Source: Actinomycetes bacterium (GTDB lineage: Bacteria > Actinomycetota > Acidimicrobiia > Acidimicrobiales > RAAP-2). From it: a DNA stretch of 42,882 bases. The notes under the pieces were generated by a model, which was not told the DNA's origin, searched no databases, and was given only the letters and a program-made list of their open reading frames with translations. The position numbers and the translations under genes are program-made. Location: contig JAKAEP010000009.1 of assembly GCA_021818265.1 (NCBI GenBank), forward strand, positions 1-42,882. Reading direction: 5' to 3'. Shown here in pieces: positions 8,054 to 15,740 of this stretch. Numbering within the stretch: position 1 is the first letter of the stretch; each line of letters starts with the position of its first letter.

Positions 8054-8710
8054 ATGGAAGAGGAGCTCCCCCACCTCGACGCGACCCTCGTCGGACGCCA
8101 CGTCACGGTCGCGCCGCTGCGGCCCGACGACGCCGACGGCCTCGCGGCCGCCGCCCTCGATCGCTCCAGCTATCGCTACACCGTCGTGCCCGACGGGAGG
8201 GAGGGGGCCCAGGCCTACGTGGCCGGCCTGCTCGAGGAGCGCCGGCGCGCCGAGGCGGTCCCCTTCGTCCTGCGTCGCGGCGGCGCGGTGGTGGGCGCGA
8301 CGCGCTACATGAACCTCCGCTGGTACTTCGGGCGCGCCTACCCCGACCTGGTGGAGGTCGGCGGGACGTGGCTCGCGGCCGACGCCCAGCGCACCGGGGT
8401 GAACACCGAGGCGAAGCTGCTGCTGCTCGCCCACGCCTTCGACGTCTACGGGGTGGCCAAGGTCGACCTGAAGACCGACGCGCGCAACGAGCGCTCGATC
8501 GCGGCCATGGAGCGGCTGGGCCTGGTCCGCGAGGGGACGGTGGCGCGGGCCCACCCCTCGCTCGTGGGCGGCGAGGAGGGCCGCCTGCGCGACTCGGCGC
8601 TCTTCGGGGTCACCCGGGAGGACTGGCCACGGGTGCGCGCGCGGATCGTGGGCCTGCTCGAGGAGCGGACCCTCAGCGACGCCCCAGACGCTCCTCGAGC
8701 AGTGCGCTGA
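8054..8710 (+). CDS. RimJ/RimL-type GNAT acetyltransferase
   Basis: A 218-residue protein resembling the RimJ/RimL (GNAT_3) group: LVGRHVTVAPLRPDDADGLAAA at the start, GGTWLAADAQRTGVNTEAKLLL as motif A, and VDLKTDARNERSIAAMERLG as motif B. It follows the preceding GNAT gene by 5 nt, so it is the third acetyltransferase of one operon. Its 3' end overlaps the convergent NERD gene by 38 nt. Likely substrate is a protein N-terminus or small amine, but that is not determinable here. Confidence 0.88.
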   Translation: MEEELPHLDATLVGRHVTVAPLRPDDADGLAAAALDRSSYRYTVVPDGREGAQAYVAGLLEERRRAEAVPFVLRRGGAVVGATRYMNLRWYFGRAYPDLVEVGGTWLAADAQRTGVNTEAKLLLLAHAFDVYGVAKVDLKTDARNERSIAAMERLGLVREGTVARAHPSLVGGEEGRLRDSALFGVTREDWPRVRARIVGLLEERTLSDAPDAPRAVR

Positions 8711-9407
8711 GCCGCTCCACCTCGGCGGCCTCGAGCGGTCCCGCCGCGTTGATCCGCGCGACGAGCAGGCGCGGGGGGCCGATCCAGACGTCGCCGTGGC
8801 GGAAGGGGCGGTTGAGGACGAGGCTCGGCAGCGACGCGAGGTTCCAGTCGCCCAGGGTGATCGCGAGCGCCGGCTCGACCGGTGTGACCGCTCCGGCGAG
8901 CGTGGCGAGGTCGTCGACGAGTGTGGCCACGGCCTCGACCTCGGTGGTGCGGTCGACGCCGCCGACCATCAGCCGGTGCCGGCCGTTGGAGGTCGGGGTG
9001 GGCCGGTACTCGACCCGCCCGGCCCACTCGCGCGACTCGATCGCCCAGACCCCCGACCGGGCGACGACGACGTGGCCGATAGGCCGACCGTCGGGCGTGG
9101 CGCGCCCGGTGAGGACGCGGCTCCCCTCGACCAGGAGCTCGGCGAGGGCCCGGTCGGTCGGGGTCTCGGGCGCCTCGAGTCCCGGGGTCGCGGCGCGCCG
9201 GGGGCCCCGGGGAGCGCTCGCGAGTCCCGGCCGAGGGTGCTCGGTGGCCAGGGCGACGTCCTCGGGGACCCGCCCCTCGCCCGGACCGCACGCGAGGCAG
9301 CGGACCGCGCCGGCGCCGTCGAGCCAGGCCTCGTGGAGGTGGTCGAGGCGCGACCCGCACGCGGCGCACACCCCACCCCAGATCGTCGGCTTGCGGACCC
9401 ACCCCAC
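8673..9407 (-). CDS. Zinc-ribbon plus NERD (nuclease-related) domain protein
   Basis: A 244-residue protein. The N-terminus has a four-Cys zinc ribbon (CAACG near 14-18; CLACG near 37-41). A middle segment resembles the NERD nuclease-related fold: DRALAELLVEGSRVLTGR, HVVVARSGVWAIESREWAGRVEYR and the later GPPRLLVARIN. Which residues would be catalytic is unclear, so nuclease activity is not shown. GTG 9407 is supported by a -10 (TAGCGT) 8 nt upstream. It is downstream of the DDN gene, separated by 96 bp with its own promoter. Confidence 0.7.
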   Translation of the reverse strand: MGWVRKPTIWGGVCAACGSRLDHLHEAWLDGAGAVRCLACGPGEGRVPEDVALATEHPRPGLASAPRGPRRAATPGLEAPETPTDRALAELLVEGSRVLTGRATPDGRPIGHVVVARSGVWAIESREWAGRVEYRPTPTSNGRHRLMVGGVDRTTEVEAVATLVDDLATLAGAVTPVEPALAITLGDWNLASLPSLVLNRPFRHGDVWIGPPRLLVARINAAGPLEAAEVERLSALLEERLGRR

Positions 9408-9415
9408 GGGTGACC

Positions 9416-9421
9416 ACGCTA
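9416..9421 (-). promoter_or_regulatory. -10 of the NERD gene (leaderless)
   Basis: TAGCGT on the minus strand, 8 nt before the GTG at 9407. A GC-rich inverted repeat lies immediately upstream. Confidence 0.5.
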
Positions 9422-9424
9422 GGT

Positions 9425-9441
9425 GGCCCCCCGTGGGGGCC
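9425..9441. repeat. Perfect GC inverted repeat in the DDN-NERD gap
   Basis: GGCCCCC, CGT, GGGGGCC: 7-bp arms and a 3-nt loop. It lies between two minus-strand genes, directly upstream of the NERD -10. It could end the DDN transcript, although it has no T-tract, or be an operator for the NERD promoter. Confidence 0.4.
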
Positions 9442-9503
9442 CGGAGGGCCAGAGGTCACGAGAAGCCCGCGAATGGCGGCCCCCGGGGAAGTTCGTAGGG
9501 TCG

Positions 9504-9956
9504 TTACGACTCCGGAGGGACCGGCTCGAGGACGACGAGCGGGATCTCGCGCGCGGCGCGGCGCCGGTAGGCCTCGTAGGGGCGATAGCGCGCGACGACC
9601 CGCGGCCACAGCCGTGCGGCCTCGTCGGGCCCCGCGACCCGGGCCCGCATCGACCGGCGCACGCCCTCGAGGACGACGTCGACCTCGGGTCGGGCGACGA
9701 GGTTCCCGAGCCACTGAGGGTCCCGGTCGTCGCCGCCTTTGGAGGCGACCACGACCAGCGTGTCGCCGTCGCGCACGGGCACGGTGAGCAGCGTCGTTCG
9801 CGCGAGCCCCGTGCGCACCCCGGTCGTGCCCAGCTCGATCACGTCCATGCCGAGGGCCCGGCGCCCGAGCCGCCCCCGGCTGAGGCGCACGACGCCCCCG
9901 TGGAACCGGTTGAGCATCCGGAACCCCTCGTCGCGGAGGCGAGGGGGGACGCGCAC
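9504..9956 (-). CDS. DDN-type deazaflavin (F420)-dependent oxidoreductase
   Basis: A 150-residue protein of the nitroreductase/DDN (F420H2-dependent quinone reductase) split-barrel family: LNRFHGGVVRLSRGRLG, the core LGTTGVRTGLARTTLLTVPVRDGDTLVVVASKGGDDRDPQWLGNL region, and PEVDVVLEGVRRSMRARV. Mycobacterial relatives use F420H2 to reduce quinones and nitroimidazoles at the membrane. F420 use is a family inference, and no F420 biosynthesis gene lies in the window. GTG 9956 is set by TAGGGT 6 nt upstream. It is divergent from the PH-like gene across only 44 bp. Confidence 0.85.
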   Translation of the reverse strand: MRVPPRLRDEGFRMLNRFHGGVVRLSRGRLGRRALGMDVIELGTTGVRTGLARTTLLTVPVRDGDTLVVVASKGGDDRDPQWLGNLVARPEVDVVLEGVRRSMRARVAGPDEAARLWPRVVARYRPYEAYRRRAAREIPLVVLEPVPPES

Positions 9957-10000
9957 GCGCCGACCCTACCGCCCGCCCCCGCCGGGCGTAGGCTCCGGCC
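9957..10000. promoter_or_regulatory. Divergent 44-bp leaderless promoter pair
   Basis: Minus strand: TAGGGT at 9963-9968, 6 nt before GTG 9956. Plus strand: TAGGCT at 9989-9994, 6 nt before GTG 10001. Both genes therefore appear to be transcribed without a leader from one very short spacer. Confidence 0.6.
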
Positions 10001-10351
10001 GTGGCCGACACCTACGTCGATCCGCGCGTCGAGTGCACCGAGAGCGCGGTGCGGATCCACGCCTACTACTTCCCCGGTGGCACCAAGTCGATCGCCTACG
10101 GCTCGATCCGTGGCGTGACCCGGGTCGACCTCGGCCTCGCCCGGGGCCGGGCGCGGATCTGGGGGACGGCGAACCCCCGCTACTGGGCCAACCTCGACCC
10201 CGGCCGGCCGCGCAAGAAGGTGGGCTTCGTGCTCGACCTCGGACGGGCCGTGCGGCCCCTCGTCACCCCGGACGACCCCACGGCCTTCGAGGCGGCGCTG
10301 CGCGCGCACACCTCGATCGAGCCGACCGAGGGCACCGCGCCGATCATCTAG
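10001..10351 (+). CDS. Small PH-domain-like hypothetical protein
   Basis: A 116-residue soluble protein starting at GTG 10001, which is fixed by TAGGCT 6 nt upstream. The pattern of short beta strands (VECTESAVRIHAYYFP, KSIAYGSIRGVTRVDL, KVGFVLDLGRAVRPLVTPDD) followed by a C-terminal helix (PTAFEAALRAHTS) resembles small bacterial PH-like proteins. The family call is tentative. Its TAG stop is shared with the convergent membrane protein (CTAG at 10348-10351). Confidence 0.65.
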   Translation: MADTYVDPRVECTESAVRIHAYYFPGGTKSIAYGSIRGVTRVDLGLARGRARIWGTANPRYWANLDPGRPRKKVGFVLDLGRAVRPLVTPDDPTAFEAALRAHTSIEPTEGTAPII

Positions 10352-10914
10352 GCCGCGCTCGCCGCGGGCACGCGCTGGGCGAGGACGACCGCCTCGACGC
10401 TGAAGGCGACGCTCGTCGAGACCTGGGCGCTGAAGAGCAGGTGCCACGCGCCGACCAGCGTGACGGCGCCTACCGCGAGGCCCGCGACGTGCAGCGCCAG
10501 CACCGGCGCCAGGCGCCGCTCGCGCGCGAGGGCCACCACGCCGAGGGCGAACGAGACGACCATGGTGACGATCCCGGTGGCGTCGTGGAGGTCCTTCAGC
10601 CCCGCGTCGAGGTGGTAGGGGAAGGTCGTCACGAGGGCCGCGCCGTAGCAGAGGGCGCACGCGACGAAGGCGCCGGCGTAGGGCCGGCGGACGTGCAGCG
10701 CGGCCCGGGCGAGGCCGACGACCGAGCCGGCGAAGGCGACGCTGTAGGGCACGACCGTGGTGGCGTGGACCCCGAAGTTGCTCACCCCGACCTCGCTGGC
10801 CTTGAGCACCAGGTGGGGGGAGAGGGCCACGCAGGCGAGCAGGCCCCCGACGAAGACCGACTGGCCCCAAACGACCGACCGGGCGGCCGTCGTGAGCCGG
10901 TGGGGGCGGGCCAT
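10348..10914 (-). CDS. Polytopic membrane protein of unknown function
   Basis: A 188-residue protein with about six hydrophobic segments and little soluble sequence, including VVWGQSVFVGGLLACVAL, VVPYSVAFAGSVVGLARA, GAFVACALCYGAALVTTF, TGIVTMVVSFALGVVALA and LALHVAGLAVGAVTLVGAW. Conserved-looking polar residues (NFGVH, YHLDAGLKDLHD) sit between spans. ATG 10914 is chosen because TAGCCT ends 7 nt before it. A DUF998-like relationship is possible but not certain. Confidence 0.72.
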   Translation of the reverse strand: MARPHRLTTAARSVVWGQSVFVGGLLACVALSPHLVLKASEVGVSNFGVHATTVVPYSVAFAGSVVGLARAALHVRRPYAGAFVACALCYGAALVTTFPYHLDAGLKDLHDATGIVTMVVSFALGVVALARERRLAPVLALHVAGLAVGAVTLVGAWHLLFSAQVSTSVAFSVEAVVLAQRVPAASAA

Positions 10915-10993
10915 CGGGGTCAGGCTAGGCCCGCGGGGCCCCCGGGGCCGGACGCTAGGGTGGCGTCCCGGTCGCCGGGCCAAGGAGGGTCAC
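10915..10993. promoter_or_regulatory. Divergent promoters of the membrane protein and the glutaredoxin-TrxR fusion
   Basis: Minus strand: TAGCCT at 10922-10927, leaderless for ATG 10914. Plus strand: TAGGGT at 10956-10961, then a leader of about 26 nt with Shine-Dalgarno AAGGAGGG at 10982-10989, 4 nt before GTG 10994. It shows the leaderless and leadered promoter types side by side. Confidence 0.55.
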
Positions 10994-12202
10994 GTGGACG
11001 CATCGAGCGAGACGATCACCGTCATCGGGGCGAACTGGTGCCCGGACTGTCGGCGGGCGAAGGCCTTCCTCGGCGAGCAGCGGGTGCCCTTCGAGTGGGT
11101 CGACCTCGAGCTGCGCCCCGAGATGACGGCCGTCGTCGAGGGCTACAACAACGGCGCGCGCGTGATCCCGACCATCGTCTTCCCCGACGGGTCCCACCTC
11201 TCCGAGCCGAGCAACGACGAGCTGGCCGACAAGCTGGGTCTCGCGCGCTCGGCGCGCTCGACCCACTACGACCTCGTCGTGGTGGGCGGGGGACCGACCG
11301 GGCTCACCGCGGCGATCTACGCCGCGCGGGAGAACGAGCGCGTGCTCATCGTCGAGAAGTCGGCCGTGGGCGGCCAGGCCGGGGTCACCGAGCGGCTCGA
11401 CAACTACCCGGGCTTCCCCGACGGGGTCGCCGGCCACGAGCTCGCCGAGCGGATGCGTCGCCAGGCCGAGCGCTACGGGGTCGAGATCCTCCAGGCCGTC
11501 GCGGTCTCCTCGGTCGCCCCCGACGGGCGCGAGCTCGCGGTGGCGACCTCGACCGGCGACGTCTACCGGGCCCCGGCGGTGCTGGTGGCGACGGGCTCGC
11601 TGTACCGGCGCACGGGGGCCGAGGGCGAGGCCGACCTCATCGGCGCCGGCATCCACTTCTGCGCGACCTGCGACGGCCCGTTCTACCGCGGTGTCGACGA
11701 GGTCGTCGTGGTGGGCGGGGGCAACAGCGGGCTCGAGGAGGGCCTCTTCCTCACCCAGTTCGCCCGGCACGTGACCGTGGTCGAGTTCACCGAGACCCTC
11801 GCCGCGAGCCGGCTCCTCCAGGACAAGGTGCGCGCGCACCCCCAGATGACCGTCGTGACCAACACGGCGGTCGTCGGCTTCGTCGCGGGCGAGACGCACA
11901 AGCTCAAGAGCGTCGTGCTCGAGGACCGCGCGACCGGCACCCGGCGCGACCACCCGGCCTCGGGGGCCTTCGTCTTCATCGGGCTGGATCCGAACACGTC
12001 GTTCCTCGCCGGCAAGCTCGACCTCGACGAGCGGGGCTTCGTGGTGACCGACGAGCAGTTCCGAACCTCGATGCCCGGGGTCTTCGCGGCGGGGGACGTG
12101 CGCCGGGGCTCGACCAAGCAGCTCGCCTCGGCGGTGGGCGAGGGGGCGGCCGCGGCGATCCAGATCCGCTACCACCTCGACAAGGTGGAGGCCGCCCGCT
12201 AG
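10994..12202 (+). CDS. Glutaredoxin-like domain fused to a thioredoxin-reductase-type flavoprotein
   Basis: A 402-residue fusion. Residues 1-~85 are a glutaredoxin/NrdH-like domain with redox motif W-CPDC (C16, C19) and the cis-proline region RVIPTIVFPDG. From ~90 follows a full TrxB-like reductase: FAD motif VVVGGGPTG (97-103), GGQAGVTE, redox pair CATC (223-226), nucleotide motif VVGGGNSG (~239-246), and the closing GVFAAGDVR. The usual TrxB HRRD/R motif that binds the NADPH 2'-phosphate is replaced by VVEFTETLAASR, so NADPH specificity is doubtful. The likely role is self-contained thiol reduction, the reductase handing electrons to its own glutaredoxin domain (inference). No separate trxA lies nearby. 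Confidence 0.9.
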   Translation: MDASSETITVIGANWCPDCRRAKAFLGEQRVPFEWVDLELRPEMTAVVEGYNNGARVIPTIVFPDGSHLSEPSNDELADKLGLARSARSTHYDLVVVGGGPTGLTAAIYAARENERVLIVEKSAVGGQAGVTERLDNYPGFPDGVAGHELAERMRRQAERYGVEILQAVAVSSVAPDGRELAVATSTGDVYRAPAVLVATGSLYRRTGAEGEADLIGAGIHFCATCDGPFYRGVDEVVVVGGGNSGLEEGLFLTQFARHVTVVEFTETLAASRLLQDKVRAHPQMTVVTNTAVVGFVAGETHKLKSVVLEDRATGTRRDHPASGAFVFIGLDPNTSFLAGKLDLDERGFVVTDEQFRTSMPGVFAAGDVRRGSTKQLASAVGEGAAAAIQIRYHLDKVEAAR

Positions 12203-12921
12203 GCGAGCGCCAGCTCCACCGCCGTCCCCGCGGGCCACTGCTCGCGGCGCGCCGTGTTGAGGCGCCACACGCTCGCGCGCCCCTCGACCCGCCACGCGCT
12301 CGGACCGCCCACGAGGGCCGTCTCCTCGTCGATGCCGAGCACGGTGACGGCGTCCTCGCCGGGCAGGACCATCCGGGTGAGGAAGTCCGGGACCCACCGG
12401 CCGAAGGCGTCGAAGTGGGGGATGACCCCGAGGCGGCCGAACAGGGAGAGACCGGCCGTCGCGGCCCGCTGCGGGTGGCGGATCGAGGGGATCCACGCCC
12501 CGAGCGCCATGGCGCCGGCGCTGCAGCCCGCGAGCGCCGCGCCCTCGCGCCAGGCCGCCTCGATGGCCCGCCAGACCAGGGTGTCGCGCAGCGTGTCGGC
12601 GAGGAAGTGGGGGTCACCGCCGGACAGGTAGACCAGTCCGGCGCCCTCGACGAGCGCCGCCATGGCGGGGTCCTGGGCGTCGGCGCGGTTCGCCACGGGC
12701 ACGATCACGGCCTCGACGCCGAGCCGCTCGGCCTGGGCCCGTCCGAGGTCGTGCCAGCGCGCGACGACCTCGGGGCCGTCGGGCACCGCGGCGGTGGCGA
12801 GCTGCACGTAGCGCGGGGGCCGGCCCTCGAGCAGGCCGCCCTCCACGGCGGCCATCTGGGGCAGGTACTCGCCCGAGCCGACGAGGGCGACGGGTCCGGG
12901 CACTGGGTTCGGCTCGGTCAC
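12199..12921 (-). CDS. Peptidase S51-like (class I glutamine-amidotransferase-like) protein
   Basis: A 240-residue protein with the S51/cyanophycinase-type fold: VALVGSGEY at the start, RYVQLATAAVPDGPE, VYLSGGDPHFLADTLRDT, and nucleophile elbow AGCSAGAMALG (Ser134), where family dipeptidase E/cyanophycinase enzymes use Ser. IPHFDAFGR could supply the histidine. Substrate is unknown; relatives cleave Asp-X dipeptides or cyanophycin. GTG 12921 follows SD GGGAGGGG and a TAGCGT -10 at 12938-12943. It ends in a stop shared with the convergent fusion reductase. Confidence 0.82.
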   Translation of the reverse strand: MTEPNPVPGPVALVGSGEYLPQMAAVEGGLLEGRPPRYVQLATAAVPDGPEVVARWHDLGRAQAERLGVEAVIVPVANRADAQDPAMAALVEGAGLVYLSGGDPHFLADTLRDTLVWRAIEAAWREGAALAGCSAGAMALGAWIPSIRHPQRAATAGLSLFGRLGVIPHFDAFGRWVPDFLTRMVLPGEDAVTVLGIDEETALVGGPSAWRVEGRASVWRLNTARREQWPAGTAVELALA

Positions 12922-12953
12922 GTCCCCTCCCGACGCCACGCTAGGGCGCGGGG

Positions 12954-13433
12954 TCAGCCGTAGGCGCGGGCGTTGCGCCGGGCCATCACGGCGCGCACCG
13001 CGTAGTAGCCCACGACGGCACCGACGAGACCGAACACCAGCCCCCCGGCGATGTCGAGCGGCGAGTGGATGTGCGCGGCGACGCGCGCCCAACTCACGAG
13101 GAGGGCGTTGACGAAGAGCACGATGGCGAGGCGCTTCGACCACGCCCACAGCGCGAACGCCAGGAAGAAGGTGAGCAGCGCGTGGTCCGAGGGGAAGCCG
13201 TTGTCGGCAGCGTGGGGGATGATCGGGGTGATGTGGTCGCGCACGAAGGGCCGCGTGTCGTAGAAGACCTTGCCGCCGATCAGCATGAGGGCCCCGCCGA
13301 CGGCGCCACCCACGACCAGGGTCGCCGCGAGGGTGACCTTGGTCGGGCGCGAGCAGCGCAGCCAGTAGAGCGCGACGAGCACCACGCTGATGACGAAGAA
13401 GTACTCGCCGACGAGGCGGATGACCGAGTGCAC
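12954..13433 (-). CDS. PAP2-family phosphatase (undecaprenyl-diphosphatase-like)
   Basis: A 159-residue membrane phosphatase with about five spans. The three PAP2 motifs are present: K55-x5-RP (KVFYDTRP), a P81-S-D-H84 version of the usual PSGH, and R117-x5-H123-x3-D127. Substitution of Gly by Asp in motif 2 also occurs in some lipid phosphatases. The small size fits BcrC-type undecaprenyl-pyrophosphate phosphatases that recycle the cell-wall lipid carrier; other lipid phosphates are possible. GTG 13433 is set by TAGACT 7 nt upstream. Divergent from DUF3054. Confidence 0.87.
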   Translation of the reverse strand: MHSVIRLVGEYFFVISVVLVALYWLRCSRPTKVTLAATLVVGGAVGGALMLIGGKVFYDTRPFVRDHITPIIPHAADNGFPSDHALLTFFLAFALWAWSKRLAIVLFVNALLVSWARVAAHIHSPLDIAGGLVFGLVGAVVGYYAVRAVMARRNARAYG

Positions 13434-13491
13434 TCCGGCGAGTCTAGGGCCGGGTCCGGGCCGGGACCGGTCGCCTGGCTAGCCTCGGGGG
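13434..13491. promoter_or_regulatory. Divergent leaderless promoters (PAP2 / DUF3054)
   Basis: Minus strand: TAGACT at 13441-13446, 7 nt before GTG 13433. Plus strand: TAGCCT at 13480-13485, 6 nt before GTG 13492. Confidence 0.6.
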
Positions 13492-13842
13492 GTGCGGCGG
13501 TGGTGGTGGCTCCTCGACCTCGTGGTGGTCCTCGCCTTCGTGGCGATCGGGCGGGCCTCGCACCACCACGGCGAGACGCTGGCGGGCCTCGTGTCCACGG
13601 CCTGGCCGTTCGTCCTCGGGCTGGGCGCGGGGTGGCTCGTGGTCGCCGTGCGCGGACGCACCGGGGCGCGCGTCGTCGACGGCGCTCTGGTACTCGTCAC
13701 GATGGTCGTGGTCGGGATGGCCCTGCGGGTACTCGTCGGACAGGGGACGGCCGTGGCCTTCATCGCCGTCACGCTCGCCTTCAACGGCCTCTTCATGCTC
13801 GGCGCCCGCGCCCTCTGGCCCCGCGTGGCGCGACACGCCTAG
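13492..13842 (+). CDS. DUF3054 membrane protein
   Basis: A 116-residue protein of four predicted membrane spans. It has the DUF3054 pattern: LLDLVVVLAFVAIGRASHHHG followed by WPFVLGLGAGWL and VVGMALRVLVGQGTAVAFI. Length is standard for the family, which is largely actinobacterial and uncharacterised. Start fixed by TAGCCT 6 nt upstream. Confidence 0.86.
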   Translation: MRRWWWLLDLVVVLAFVAIGRASHHHGETLAGLVSTAWPFVLGLGAGWLVVAVRGRTGARVVDGALVLVTMVVVGMALRVLVGQGTAVAFIAVTLAFNGLFMLGARALWPRVARHA

Positions 13843-13872
13843 CGCCGACCCAAAGCGAAGGGCCGGCCTCGG

Positions 13873-13878
13873 TAGGGT
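13873..13878 (+). promoter_or_regulatory. -10 of the PfkB-type kinase gene (leaderless)
   Basis: TAGGGT, 7 nt before ATG 13886. It excludes the in-frame GTG at 13877, which overlaps the hexamer. Confidence 0.55.
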
Positions 13879-13885
13879 GGGTCCG

Positions 13886-14812
13886 ATGCCGACGACCGGG
13901 CCTCGGCTGCTGTGTTGCGACACCGTGCTGGTCGACGTCGTGCTCTCGGTCTCGCGGATCCCCGAGCGGGCGGGGGACGTGCGCGCCGCCGACCAGCTGG
14001 TCACGACCGGCGGGGGGTTCAACGCGATGTCGGCCGCCGCACGCTTCGGCCAGCGCGTCGTGTACGCGGGGCTCCTCGGCACGGGTCCCTTCGCCGACCT
14101 GGCCGCGGTCGACCTCGCCCGGGAGGGGATCGCGGCACCGCTCGAGCGCCCGGGCGACCTCGACACCGGGATCTGCGTCGTGCTCGTCGAGCCCGACGGC
14201 GAGCGCACCTTCGTCACGGCCGCCGGCGCCGAGGGCCGGCTACGCCGTCGCGACCTCGACGCCCTGGGCGCCGGGGCGGGCGACGTGGTGCTCGTCTCGG
14301 GCTACAACGTGATGTACCCCGGCGAGGCCGAGGTCTACCTCGACTGGCTCGCGACGCTCGACGAGGGGGTCCGGGTGGCGTTCGACCCGGCCACGCGGAT
14401 CGCCGACGTGCCCACGGCCCACCTCGAGGCCGCCCTGGCGCGCGCCGACTGGCTCCTGTGCAACGCGAGCGAGGCCCGGGCCCTCTCGGGCGAGGCCGAC
14501 CCCGCGGTCGCGGCCTCGTCGCTCGCCCGCCCAGGGCTCGCGATCGTGGTGCGCGACGGGCCTCGCGGCTGCGTCGTCGCCCTGCGCCCCGGGGGCGCCA
14601 CCGCCGTCGAGGGCGTCGCGGTCGAGGCCCTCGACACCAACGGGGCCGGCGACGTCCACAACGGGGTCTTCCTCGCCGAGCTGCTCGCCGGTTCCCCGGC
14701 GGCCACCGCCGCGCGGTGGGCGAACGCCGCCGCGGCCGTGGCCGTCACCCGACGCGGCCCGGCGACCGGGCCCACGAGGGCCGAGGTGGAGAGGCTCCTC
14801 GCGGCGGGCTAG
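13886..14812 (+). CDS. PfkB-family carbohydrate kinase
   Basis: A 308-residue ribokinase-fold enzyme. N-terminal signature TTGGGFNAMSAAARFG, substrate-side strand YAGLLGTGPFADL, and C-terminal PfkB signature DTNGAGDVHNGVFLAEL, whose Asp is the catalytic base and GAGD the anion hole. It phosphorylates a sugar or nucleoside with ATP; substrate cannot be assigned (ribose, fructose and tagatose-type are all possible). Length is normal. Stop shared with the convergent hydrolase (CTAG 14809-14812). Confidence 0.9.
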   Translation: MPTTGPRLLCCDTVLVDVVLSVSRIPERAGDVRAADQLVTTGGGFNAMSAAARFGQRVVYAGLLGTGPFADLAAVDLAREGIAAPLERPGDLDTGICVVLVEPDGERTFVTAAGAEGRLRRRDLDALGAGAGDVVLVSGYNVMYPGEAEVYLDWLATLDEGVRVAFDPATRIADVPTAHLEAALARADWLLCNASEARALSGEADPAVAASSLARPGLAIVVRDGPRGCVVALRPGGATAVEGVAVEALDTNGAGDVHNGVFLAELLAGSPAATAARWANAAAAVAVTRRGPATGPTRAEVERLLAAG

Positions 14813-15708
14813 CGGTCGTGGGCGGCGAGGAACGCGCCGACGACCTCCATGTAGCGCGAGCGCTCCTCGACGAAGGGCATGTGGCTCGACTCGTCGAACA
14901 CCTCCCAGCGCACGTCGGGGATCGCGTCGAAGAAGGGCTGGACGACGAGGGGGGCGGCCTCGTCGTGACGTCCCGAGACGAGCAGGGTCGGCACGTCGAT
15001 GAGTCCCGCGCGCTCGACGATCGACCAGTCGCGCAGGGTGCCGAGGCAGTGGAACTCGTTCGGGCCGTTCATCGTGTGGTACACGGTCGGGTCCTGGCCG
15101 ATCTGGTCGAAGGAGTGCTGCACCTCGGGCGGGTAGGGGCGGACCCGGCAGACGTGGCGGTCGTAGTAGGCCTCCGTCGCGGCCAGGTACTCGGGGTCGT
15201 CGTAGGTCCCGTCCGCCTCGTGGCGCTCGAGGGCCTCGCGGACCTCGTCGGGCAGCTGCGCGCGCAGGCCGTCGGCGGCCTCGCTCCACAGCGCCATCGA
15301 CGCCGGCGAGTTGGAGATCACGAGCGAGCGCAACCCGGCGGGCCGGCGCACCGCGTGCTCGGCCGCGAGCATCCCGCCCCAGGACTGGCCGAGGAGGTGG
15401 TAGCCCTCGGCGAGCCCGAGCCGGCCGAGGAGGTTGTCGAGCTCGTCGAGGAAGAGCTCGACGGTCCAGAAGTCGCCACCCCGGTCAGGCAGGTGGGTCG
15501 ACAGACCACAGCCGAGCTGGTCGTAGTGGACGACGGCCCGCCCCCCCGCGGCGAGGTCGGTCAGGCTGAGGAGGTAGTCGTGGCTCGCGCCGGGGCCGCC
15601 GTGCACGGTGACGAGCGGGGTCCGCGCCCCGCCGAGCTCGCCGGTGACCTGGTACCACGTCGACCACCCCCGGAAGTCGAGCGTGCCGGTCGTCGTGGGC
15701 TCGGGCAT
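14809..15708 (-). CDS. Proline iminopeptidase-like alpha/beta hydrolase (S33)
   Basis: A 299-residue hydrolase of the prolyl aminopeptidase group: oxyanion motif VTVHGGPGASHDYLL (H36), nucleophile elbow GQSWGGM (S109), acid in VSGRHDEAAP, and histidine in DESSHMPFVEE. The DQLGCGLS strand is also typical. No signal peptide, so cytoplasmic. It likely removes N-terminal proline or cleaves related small amides. ATG 15708 is fixed by TATACT exactly 6 nt upstream, so it has its own promoter though it is 32 bp after trmO on the same strand. Confidence 0.88.
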   Translation of the reverse strand: MPEPTTTGTLDFRGWSTWYQVTGELGGARTPLVTVHGGPGASHDYLLSLTDLAAGGRAVVHYDQLGCGLSTHLPDRGGDFWTVELFLDELDNLLGRLGLAEGYHLLGQSWGGMLAAEHAVRRPAGLRSLVISNSPASMALWSEAADGLRAQLPDEVREALERHEADGTYDDPEYLAATEAYYDRHVCRVRPYPPEVQHSFDQIGQDPTVYHTMNGPNEFHCLGTLRDWSIVERAGLIDVPTLLVSGRHDEAAPLVVQPFFDAIPDVRWEVFDESSHMPFVEERSRYMEVVGAFLAAHDR

Positions 15709-15714
15709 GGGCGA

Positions 15715-15720
15715 AGTATA
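15715..15720 (-). promoter_or_regulatory. -10 of the S33 hydrolase gene (leaderless)
   Basis: TATACT (minus strand) 6 nt before ATG 15708, close to the consensus TATAAT. Confidence 0.6.
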
Positions 15721-15740
15721 GGGAGGGCCGGTCGGCGCCC

